From contig JAJYCM010000192.1 in the NCBI GenBank assembly GCA_021778375.1, forward strand, positions 1 to 5,426: 5,426 nt of DNA, read 5' to 3'. Numbering within the stretch: position 1 is the first letter of the stretch; each line of letters begins with the position of its first letter. Shown in pieces: positions 1 to 5,426 of the stretch. Made by a program: the position numbers and the translations under genes. The notes beneath the pieces are model-generated. The model worked only from the letters and a program-made list of their open reading frames with translations. It was not told the origin of the DNA and did no database searches. Source of the DNA: Bacteroidota bacterium. GTDB lineage: Bacteria > Bacteroidota > Ignavibacteria > Ignavibacteriales > Ignavibacteriaceae.

Positions 1-536
1 TCTTGAAGTTCTTTCTGTAATGCGGCAAAGGATTCTGTCAGCTCCCTTAATAAATAAATTGCTGCAACTTTAAATGCCGTGGGATAAGTATCATTTGTCG
101 ACTGGGACATATTTACGTCGTCAATCGGGTTAATAACTTCATAAGCTCCGAATTTAAACCCTTTCAACTGCAACGCGGTGTTTGCAATAATTTCATTTAT
201 ATTCATATTCAAAGAAGTACCTGCGCCACCCTGATACGGATCTACGATTACCTTTTCAAAAATCGAAAAGGATTCCCGTTTAATTGCGCTTTCAGTTTCT
301 TGAATTAAAATATCTATTGCTTTAGTGATTGGTTCATACTTTGTTTTTGATAGAAGTCCTAACTTATAATTGGTTTCCGCCGCTGCGCTTTTAACTAGCA
401 AATATGCTTTTATTAGATTAAGATTGACACGCTCATTTGTCATTGGAAAATTATCTAAGGCTCTAAACGCATGTATGCCGTAAACTGCATCATCAGGCAG
501 TAATAAAGTACCAATTGAGTCAAATTCTTGTCGCAT
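1..536 (-). CDS. aspA: Aspartate ammonia-lyase, N-terminal part (runs off left edge)
   Basis: This cytosolic enzyme of the fumarase/aspartase superfamily reversibly converts L-aspartate to fumarate and ammonia. I translated the minus strand by hand: 178 codons are visible and the frame is open at position 1, so roughly 60% of a protein of about 470 residues is missing. Residues 1-20 align with the family start (GxxxLPDDAVYGIH, then RALDNFP). Residues 103-108 are GGAGTS followed by NMNINE, and residues 145-149 are QSTND followed by TYPT; these are the substrate-binding segments. GGAGTS and QSTND favour aspartase over fumarase, which usually has GSGTQSNMN and QSSND. I chose the ATG at 536 because the protein from there starts where family members start. 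An in-frame ATG at 575 would add 13 residues that match nothing I know. Neither ATG has a clear Shine-Dalgarno. The gene is divergent from hydG, and aspA-type genes are known beside hyd maturases in some bacteria. The catalytic serine loop lies outside the window. Confidence 0.9.
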   Translation of the reverse strand, partial: MRQEFDSIGTLLLPDDAVYGIHAFRALDNFPMTNERVNLNLIKAYLLVKSAAAETNYKLGLLSKTKYEPITKAIDILIQETESAIKRESFSIFEKVIVDPYQGGAGTSLNMNINEIIANTALQLKGFKFGAYEVINPIDDVNMSQSTNDTYPTAFKVAAIYLLRELTESFAALQKELQ

Positions 537-789
537 AAATATTTTTTCTTTTCGAAAAGTCAAAAAGCGTTCCATAAGGATTATACTTTAAGATTAAAAT
601 AATCCCCGTTTTTAGCTTTTTCTTAAATTTTTCTACTTACATTTAGGAAAAATCTTCTCTCTTATTAGAAATGATTGCTAAAAATGTTAATGTTTTTTTA
701 TGAAATTGGCAGATTAGGATGGTATATTTATTGAGGATTAGCTTTTTAGATAAGAAAGTTTAGCGAATTTTATGATAAAACTTTGATTA

Positions 790-801
790 GATAAATTTAT
801 C
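790..801. promoter_or_regulatory. Perfect 12-bp palindrome upstream of hydG (possible operator)
   Basis: GATAAATTTATC is a perfect inverted repeat ending two bases before the hydG Shine-Dalgarno. A further GATAAA lies at 774-779, so the right arm TTTATC (796-801) could pair with either copy, in DNA or RNA. The position suits a repressor operator or a leader hairpin affecting translation. In AT-rich DNA a palindrome of this size can arise by chance, and I recognise no specific regulator for it. Confidence 0.3.
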
Positions 802-803
802 CT

Positions 804-808
804 GAGGG
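804..808 (+). promoter_or_regulatory. Ribosome binding site of hydG
   Basis: GAGGG ends six bases before the ATG at 815, a good Shine-Dalgarno at normal spacing. It is the strongest such site in the window and fixes the hydG start; aspA and hydE have only weak purine-rich upstream sequence. Confidence 0.75.
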
Positions 809-814
809 AAAATA

Positions 815-2206
815 ATGTATTTTATAGATGAAAATTATATCAACTCACTATTACAAAATGAAAAGCTCCACGACGAACATTTTCAGCTTGATGTTATAAG
901 TAAAGCTTCTGAGGCTAAGGGACTTACCTTGCTGGAAAGTACTGCTCTGCTTAATATTGAGTCGCCGGAATTATTGGCTGAGCTATTTAAAATTGCTAAA
1001 AAAGTAAAAGAAATTATATACGGAAATAGATTAGTCCTTTTTGCTCCACTTTATTTTACCAACCTTTGCGTTAATAATTGTCTTTACTGCGCCTTTAGGA
1101 AAGATAATCACGAACTTGAGAGAAAATCTTTATCCCTAGACGAGATTGAAGAAGAAGCAAGAATTTTAGTTCATCAAGGTCAGAAAAGAATTTTACTCGT
1201 TGCGGGTGAACATCCTAAGATGTCGGCGGTAGATTTTATAGGAAAAGCAATTGAAAGAATTTATAAAATTGATTTTAACGGAAACAACATAAGAAGGCTG
1301 AACGTAAACGTTGCACCGCTAACTCTTGAGGATTTTAAGAAACTAAAAAACTTTGGAATCGGAACTTATCAATGTTTTCAGGAAACTTATCATTATCAAA
1401 CATATAAACAAATGCATACCGAGGGCCGGAAATCTGATTTTGGGTGGCGTTTGTTTGCAATGGACCGGGCATTGCAAGCAGGTATAGATGATGTAGGGAT
1501 AGGTTCGCTATTTGGGTTAGCCGATTATAAATTTGAAACACTTGGACTTTTATCTCACGCATTTGATTTAGACTCTAAATACGGTGTGGGCCCTCACACA
1601 ATTTCAGTTCCGAGATTAGAGCCTGCATTGAATGCGCCAGCGGCAATCAATCCCCCTAATATTGTTGATGATATTTCATTTAAAAAAATAATTGCTGTTA
1701 TTCGACTTGCCGTTCCTTATACAGGAATAATTCTATCTACGCGAGAACGTGCTGAATTAAGAAGAGAATTATTTTCCGTGGGAGTATCACAAATTAGCGC
1801 TGGAAGCAGAACAGCTCCGGGTAGTTATAAAGAATCCCGCGAAAGCAAAGTCGAACATTCACTTGAACAATTTCAACTTGGCGATCATCGCAGCTTGGAT
1901 GAAGTTGTAAGGGACTGTGCAGCTCTTGGATACATGCCAAGTTTTTGTACAGCCTGCTATAGATCAAACAGAACAGGCGATCGATTTATGGAACTTGCTA
2001 AATCAGCAAACATTGGGAAGATTTGCAAACCTAACGCTATGGCTACATTCAAAGAATATTTGAATGATTTTGCTTCTAATGACACTAAAAAAATCGCATA
2101 TGAATTTTTTGAGAATGAAGTAAATAAATTAGAAGGAACGATTAGAAATAAGGTAGTACAGATGATTGAAAGAGTTGAGCTGGGCGAAAGAGATGTGTAT
2201 TTGTAA
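815..2206 (+). CDS. hydG: [FeFe]-hydrogenase maturase HydG, radical-SAM tyrosine lyase
   Basis: HydG cleaves L-tyrosine with S-adenosylmethionine, giving p-cresol plus CO and cyanide, and assembles an Fe(CO)2(CN)-cysteine synthon for the hydrogenase H-cluster. The 463-residue product has the usual family length. An N-terminal helical segment leads into the radical-SAM barrel, whose [4Fe-4S] motif CX3CX2C is C85, C89 and C92 (CVNNCLYC). A glycine-rich SAM-contacting segment, VAGEHP, is at 129-134. The C-terminal auxiliary-cluster motif is intact: C378, C381 and C404, exactly CX2CX22C, which separates HydG from the tyrosine lyase ThiH. His261 in GPHTISVPRLEPA corresponds to the histidine reported as a ligand of the labile 'dangler' iron. 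The start is set by the Shine-Dalgarno at 804-808. hydE follows 63 bp downstream on the same strand, so the two are probably co-transcribed. All key cysteines are present, and it should be an active cytosolic enzyme. Alternative family assignment (ThiH, biotin synthase) is very unlikely. Confidence 0.97.
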   Translation: MYFIDENYINSLLQNEKLHDEHFQLDVISKASEAKGLTLLESTALLNIESPELLAELFKIAKKVKEIIYGNRLVLFAPLYFTNLCVNNCLYCAFRKDNHELERKSLSLDEIEEEARILVHQGQKRILLVAGEHPKMSAVDFIGKAIERIYKIDFNGNNIRRLNVNVAPLTLEDFKKLKNFGIGTYQCFQETYHYQTYKQMHTEGRKSDFGWRLFAMDRALQAGIDDVGIGSLFGLADYKFETLGLLSHAFDLDSKYGVGPHTISVPRLEPALNAPAAINPPNIVDDISFKKIIAVIRLAVPYTGIILSTRERAELRRELFSVGVSQISAGSRTAPGSYKESRESKVEHSLEQFQLGDHRSLDEVVRDCAALGYMPSFCTACYRSNRTGDRFMELAKSANIGKICKPNAMATFKEYLNDFASNDTKKIAYEFFENEVNKLEGTIRNKVVQMIERVELGERDVYL

Positions 2207-2220
2207 CAAATATTATTGGG

Positions 2221-2243
2221 CTTGAGCATTAATAAAGTTCAAG
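2221..2243 (+). other. Intercistronic hairpin between hydG and hydE
   Basis: CTTGAGC (2221-2227) can pair with GTTCAAG (2237-2243) as a 7-bp stem with one G-U pair and a 9-base AT-rich loop. No T-run follows, so it does not look like an intrinsic terminator. It may be an RNA stability or processing element between two co-transcribed genes, or a chance structure. Confidence 0.25.
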
Positions 2244-2269
2244 TGTAAGTTTAAGAAAATAGAATTTAG

Positions 2270-3310
2270 ATGGTAATTGATATATTAAATAAGAAAGAAT
2301 TTAGTAAAGATGATATTATTTCTCTTCTTCAAACCGAGGATTGGTATGAAGTTCAATCTATTTACAGCAAAGCCGATAAGATTAGGAAAGTTTATTGCGG
2401 TAATGAAGTTTATCTTCGCGGAATAATTGAGTTCTCGAATAACTGTGAACAGGATTGCCTTTACTGCGGTCTCAGAAAAAGTAATACAAACTTAGAACGA
2501 TACAGGGTGAGTATAGATGAAATTACTCAAACTGCTCAAAAGATTTCGGATTTGGGAATAAAAACTATTGTTCTGCAATCCGGTGAAGATTTTTTATTTA
2601 CCGGGAAAGATATTGCAGATATTATTTCTTCAATTAAAACAAAGGTAGATGTTGCAATAACTCTGAGCCTGGGTGAAAGAAATTTTGAAGATTACAAACT
2701 TTGGAAAACTGCGGGAGCCGACCGCTACCTGTTAAAACATGAAACAGCTAACCCAAAACTTTATTCAGCTTATCATCTTAATCAAAGCTTAAAAGATAGA
2801 ATCGACCATCTCTTTTATTTAAAATCAGTTGGCTATCAAATAGGTAGCGGAAATATTATCGGGCTTCCTAAGCAAACCATAAAGGATATAGCAGAAGATA
2901 TTATTTTGTGCAGGGAATTAGACCTAGACATGGCATCTTTCAGTCCTTTTATTGCCTCACCGGAAACACCATACCGCAAGCAGAAAAATGCCGACATTAA
3001 CTTAACATTAAAAGTAATGGCTGTAGCAAGAATAGTTTTAAAGAATGTTCACATACCTGCAACTACTGCAATTGCAACACTTGATGAATACGGAAGAGAG
3101 AAGGGATTACAAGTCGGAGCCAATGTAATAATGCCTAACTTTACTCCGAATCCTTACCGTGAGAAATATGCTATCTATCCAAATAAGAAAAGTGTGAAGG
3201 ATGATCCTTTGTATTATCCAAACTTCTTAGAAAATTCCATTATAGCTATGGGAAGGAAAATCGGCATTGGACAAGGTCATTCGTTAAAAATTCCGGGGAA
3301 CACTTTATAA
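2270..3310 (+). CDS. hydE: [FeFe]-hydrogenase maturase HydE, radical-SAM enzyme
   Basis: HydE acts after HydG on the Fe(CO)2(CN)-cysteine synthon, preparing the two-iron subcluster that HydF passes to the hydrogenase. The 346-residue protein has the family's usual length. The radical-SAM cluster motif CX3CX2C is C59, C63 and C66 (CEQDCLYCGLR), in the HydE context IIEFSNNC. Other family blocks seen are VLQSGED (101-107), TLSLGER (131-137), GADRYLLKHETANP (149-162), IIGLPKQT (196-203), PATTAIATL (263-271) and GANVIMPNFTPNPYR (283-297). The C-terminal region has no cysteines, so the second [4Fe-4S] site seen in Thermotoga maritima HydE (CX7CX2C) is absent; that cluster is known to be dispensable. 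Lys156 sits where I recall arginine in the T. maritima RHETAN segment. The start ATG has only a weak purine-rich upstream region, but the N-terminus matches the family. Methylornithine synthase PylB and biotin synthase are related, but these blocks fit HydE best. Confidence 0.95.
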   Translation: MVIDILNKKEFSKDDIISLLQTEDWYEVQSIYSKADKIRKVYCGNEVYLRGIIEFSNNCEQDCLYCGLRKSNTNLERYRVSIDEITQTAQKISDLGIKTIVLQSGEDFLFTGKDIADIISSIKTKVDVAITLSLGERNFEDYKLWKTAGADRYLLKHETANPKLYSAYHLNQSLKDRIDHLFYLKSVGYQIGSGNIIGLPKQTIKDIAEDIILCRELDLDMASFSPFIASPETPYRKQKNADINLTLKVMAVARIVLKNVHIPATTAIATLDEYGREKGLQVGANVIMPNFTPNPYREKYAIYPNKKSVKDDPLYYPNFLENSIIAMGRKIGIGQGHSLKIPGNTL

Positions 3311-3410
3311 ATTCCGGTTATATTCAAGATCCGTTAGATACTCCACTTTCGCTGTAATGATGTTACTCGCCAAAAAATGAAGAATAATTCCCTTAGAGAC
3401 TAAAGATCGT
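3311..3410. other. Convergent spacer between hydE and the debranching enzyme gene
   Basis: One hundred bases separate the two convergent stop codons. I expected a bidirectional terminator but see only a weak 4-5 bp stem (TTAG-AGA-CTAA around 3393-3403). On the minus strand a run of six T lies about 15 bases beyond it, which is too far and too weak to call a terminator. No small gene is apparent. Confidence 0.4.
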
Positions 3411-5426
3411 TTACTTTTTCTTTATTACTAAACCAGTAGTAGGTCTAACAATAACTTTTCCTGAGATTTCATAAAGCGAAGAAACTCCAGCACTTTTTGA
3501 ATTAACATAAACATCCCACTTCCCATCCGGGAGAATAAACTCTTCATCTTTATCCGGGTTTGCATTAAACAGGACGACAAAATTTTCATCTTCATATTTA
3601 ACATTATAACCAAGCGCAAAAGGATTATCGGTTATATTAAAGAATTTTACATCCTCATATTTAGCCCTTCGAAAAACTGGATATTTTTTCCGGAGGTTGA
3701 TTAATCCTCTAAAATAATTTTCCAGATCGGAATTTATTTTGGCATGTTTGTAATTCAGATAATTTGTAGCATTATCTTTGTCGTAGCTATTATTATCAAT
3801 CTTTCCTTTATTGGGATCAGGAATGTTTTCGTGGTAAGGAATAACTTTTGTTCTTGCAAATTCATCTCCTTCCTGAATCATCGTTATACCTTGAGATGTA
3901 AGTAAGAATAAAGCAGCAAGTTTGTTTAATTTTAATTCAAGAGGAGTAAGTTTCACAAAAGAGTTTACATTTTTAATAATTTCATCAGGAGAAACAGATT
4001 TGGTAGCAATACGGATAAAATCCCCAAGTGTATAGCCGTCATGCGAAGCAAGATAATTCACAGAATGTTCTTTCTTTAGAAATAGCCCAAATTTATCCCG
4101 GAATAGAGTTCCGTTCACATAACTTTTAATTCTACCGGGGTTATTGTTACCAAACCACTTACCGAAGATCCAACCAAGACCATTAATTGGATTTTCTCCT
4201 TTAATTCCGTTTCTTATCTGGTCATTCCAGCTTCCCCAACCGCGCAAAGAAAAACCTTCCGGATCATAACCACCGCCCCACGGTTCGCAAACAATTACCA
4301 CGTCAGGATTAATTTTCTTTGCTTCATAAATAATCTTTTCAACTGTTTGCCAATCAATTAATTTTCCTAAATCAAACCGGAAACCGTCAACATGATATTC
4401 TTTCATCCAGTAAAGAATGCTGTCAACAATCAATCTTCTTACCATAGGTCGCTCGGTTTTTAAATCATTAGCACAACCACTTTGATTAATAAAATTTCCA
4501 TTTTTGTCGAGACGGAAATAATAGTCCTTATCAATCTCTTTAAGATTTCCAAGTTCATATTCGGAAAGATGATTATAAACAACATCCATAATCACGCCGA
4601 TTCCATCTTTATGAAATGCCTTTACCATATCTTTGAAATCGTTTATTTGTCTACCGGAAGTTCCGCTCCATGTATTCCACTCCAAATTTTTTGCGGTATC
4701 ACTGTAATATGATTCGGGTGCAAAGAAAGCTGCAGTCATGTACCCCCAATGGTTTCTTTCATAAGGGTTCCAGATATTATATCTTCCATCGAGGGAATCT
4801 TTATATGGGATTTCAATATTAGCAAATTCTTGTGAAGGTAAAAGTTCTACAGTATTAACTCCAAGTTTTTTTATATAATCTATTCCGCCTGTTTTCCCAT
4901 GTTCAATCAAGCCTTGATAGGTGCCAGGCTTATCAGAACCGGATGACGGATCAGCCGTCATATCGCGGATATGCATTTCATAAATTATCAAATCGCGCCA
5001 ATCTCTTTGGATCCAATGATCTCCTTCCCAGTTATAATTTCCTTCTTTTACTACGATTGATCTTCGAGGAGTAAAATACGTATTATAGGAAGCTACTGCT
5101 TTTGTGTAAGGATCTATACAGATTACGTTTTTTGTATCCGGAAAATTGGGATTAAAAACTTTATAACCGTAAAACAAACCATATTTCTCACCTTCAATAG
5201 AAGTCTCCCAAACGCCTTCATTATCGCACTTCATTTCATATTCGCTACCTACAGAGTCCCAGGGATGCCGGAAAGTTATCAGCGTAACTTTTTCAGCATC
5301 GGGAGAAAACAATCTAAAATAAGTTTTCCCGTTCTCAACGAATGAGCCCAATGTTTTTGTCGAATAATATTTGTCTAAATCTTTCTTTTTTGACTTATCG
5401 CCTATCTCAACAATGGCTGCATACGG
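3411..5426 (-). CDS. GH13 alpha-1,6-glucan debranching enzyme (type I pullulanase / isoamylase-like), N-terminus beyond right edge
   Basis: The predicted activity is hydrolysis of alpha-1,6 branches in glycogen, starch or pullulan. 671 codons are visible, ending at TAA (3411-3413). The frame has no stop up to the window edge: upstream of the TTG at 5349-5351 it reads on as DLDKYYSTKT before LGSFVENG, matching the YYxxxLG block of type I pullulanases. TTG is therefore an internal leucine codon, and the real start lies beyond 5426. Domain order: CBM48-type beta-sandwich (about 5350-5070, FRLFSPDAEKVTL); GH13 barrel; C-terminal beta domain (about 3660-3411). Catalytic regions: DVVYNH (4586-4569); nucleophile Asp in GFRFD (codon 4373-4371); acid/base Glu in VCEPW (codon 4286-4284); third Asp in ASHD (codon 4040-4038). 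The segment GCANDLKTERPMVRR is pullulanase-like, but the usual YNWGY is replaced by NHWGYMT, closer to isoamylase/GlgX. Location cannot be judged without the N-terminus. It is convergent with hydE and separately transcribed. Confidence 0.9.
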   Translation of the reverse strand, partial: PYAAIVEIGDKSKKKDLDKYYSTKTLGSFVENGKTYFRLFSPDAEKVTLITFRHPWDSVGSEYEMKCDNEGVWETSIEGEKYGLFYGYKVFNPNFPDTKNVICIDPYTKAVASYNTYFTPRRSIVVKEGNYNWEGDHWIQRDWRDLIIYEMHIRDMTADPSSGSDKPGTYQGLIEHGKTGGIDYIKKLGVNTVELLPSQEFANIEIPYKDSLDGRYNIWNPYERNHWGYMTAAFFAPESYYSDTAKNLEWNTWSGTSGRQINDFKDMVKAFHKDGIGVIMDVVYNHLSEYELGNLKEIDKDYYFRLDKNGNFINQSGCANDLKTERPMVRRLIVDSILYWMKEYHVDGFRFDLGKLIDWQTVEKIIYEAKKINPDVVIVCEPWGGGYDPEGFSLRGWGSWNDQIRNGIKGENPINGLGWIFGKWFGNNNPGRIKSYVNGTLFRDKFGLFLKKEHSVNYLASHDGYTLGDFIRIATKSVSPDEIIKNVNSFVKLTPLELKLNKLAALFLLTSQGITMIQEGDEFARTKVIPYHENIPDPNKGKIDNNSYDKDNATNYLNYKHAKINSDLENYFRGLINLRKKYPVFRRAKYEDVKFFNITDNPFALGYNVKYEDENFVVLFNANPDKDEEFILPDGKWDVYVNSKSAGVSSLYEISGKVIVRPTTGLVIKKK

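Larger units (their letters stand above)
537..814. promoter_or_regulatory. Divergent intergenic region between aspA and hydG
   Basis: This AT-rich spacer must hold the promoters for both aspA (leftward) and hydG-hydE (rightward). Toward aspA there is a perfect TATAAT on the minus strand (585 down to 580), but no recognisable -35 hexamer about 17 bp upstream of it. Toward hydG the best -10-like hexamer is TATGAT at 771-776, also without a good -35. A TTGGCA at 706-711 has no well-spaced -10. GATTAG occurs at 712-717, 736-741 and 785-790, and TTAGATAA at 746-753 and 787-794. I found no FNR-type TTGAT-N4-ATCAA site, no sigma-54 pair, no riboswitch and no additional gene. Promoter placement is therefore uncertain; the regulatory role is inferred from the divergent layout. 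Confidence 0.5.

Noticed and set aside
706..734. TTGGCA followed by TATTGA as a sigma-70 promoter, or TTGGC as a sigma-54 -24 element
   Set aside because: TATTGA matches only three positions of the -10, and the -12 GC required for sigma-54 is absent at the correct spacing.
783..796. TTGAT near a second AT-rich half as an FNR/CRP-type site
   Set aside because: The second half-site reads TAAAT rather than ATCAA, so the required dyad is missing.
1335..1562. 75-codon open frame on the minus strand inside hydG
   Set aside because: It lies opposite conserved HydG coding sequence, has no family resemblance and no ribosome-binding site; it is a shadow frame.
1957..2229. 90-codon open frame on the minus strand over the hydG 3' end
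   Set aside because: It overlaps the conserved CX2CX22C coding region, and its translation is low-complexity and unlike any family I know.
3391..3405. Small stem TTAG-AGA-CTAA as a bidirectional terminator
   Set aside because: The stem is only four to five base pairs, and no adjacent T-run follows on either strand.
3428..3619. 63-codon open frame in another minus-strand phase at the end of the debranching enzyme gene
   Set aside because: It is fully nested in the C-terminal beta-domain coding region and rich in Met and Leu from frame-shifted codons; a shadow.
4482..4712. 76-codon plus-strand open frame opposite the GH13 barrel
   Set aside because: It lies antisense to the region containing DVVYNH, with no start signal or recognisable product.

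Overview
The window is AT-rich bacterial DNA with dense, uninterrupted coding. It holds four protein-coding genes, two of them cut by the window edges. The gene content (both radical-SAM maturases of [FeFe]-hydrogenase, an aspartate ammonia-lyase and a glycogen/pullulan debranching enzyme) points to an anaerobic or facultatively fermentative organism. Weak ribosome-binding sites on most genes and the style of the proteins fit the Bacteroidota/Ignavibacteria/Chlorobi neighbourhood. That placement is inference; no rRNA or other taxonomic marker is present.

Layout from left to right. (1) Positions 1 to about 536, minus strand: the N-terminal 40% or so of an aspartate ammonia-lyase (aspA), running off the left edge. 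(2) About 537 to 814: a divergent intergenic region with AT-rich repeats, a perfect 12-bp palindrome and a clear Shine-Dalgarno for the next gene. (3) 815-2206 and 2270-3310, plus strand: hydG then hydE, separated by 63 bp and probably one transcript. (4) 3311-3410: a short convergent spacer with no convincing terminator. (5) 3411 to the right edge, minus strand: a GH13 debranching enzyme (type I pullulanase / isoamylase-like), complete at its C-terminus and still open at the window edge, so its true start lies outside.

How the genes work together. HydG cleaves tyrosine to make the CO and cyanide ligands and delivers them as an Fe(CO)2(CN)-cysteine synthon. HydE processes that synthon on the way to the 2Fe subcluster of the H-cluster. 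The GTPase scaffold HydF and the hydrogenase structural genes are not in the window and must lie elsewhere. AspA releases ammonia and fumarate from aspartate. Its placement head-to-head with hydG is suggestive, because the azadithiolate bridge of the H-cluster needs a nitrogen atom, but the sequence does not prove a shared role. The debranching enzyme is convergent and separately transcribed; it probably serves storage or dietary alpha-glucan breakdown and need not be functionally tied to the maturases.

I see no tRNA, rRNA, CRISPR array, insertion sequence or phage feature, and no evidence for a wholly new system. The most notable points are the aspA/hydG-hydE arrangement, the palindromic element before hydG, the HydE that lacks the second C-terminal cluster cysteines, and the isoamylase-like substrate motif in a pullulanase-like enzyme.
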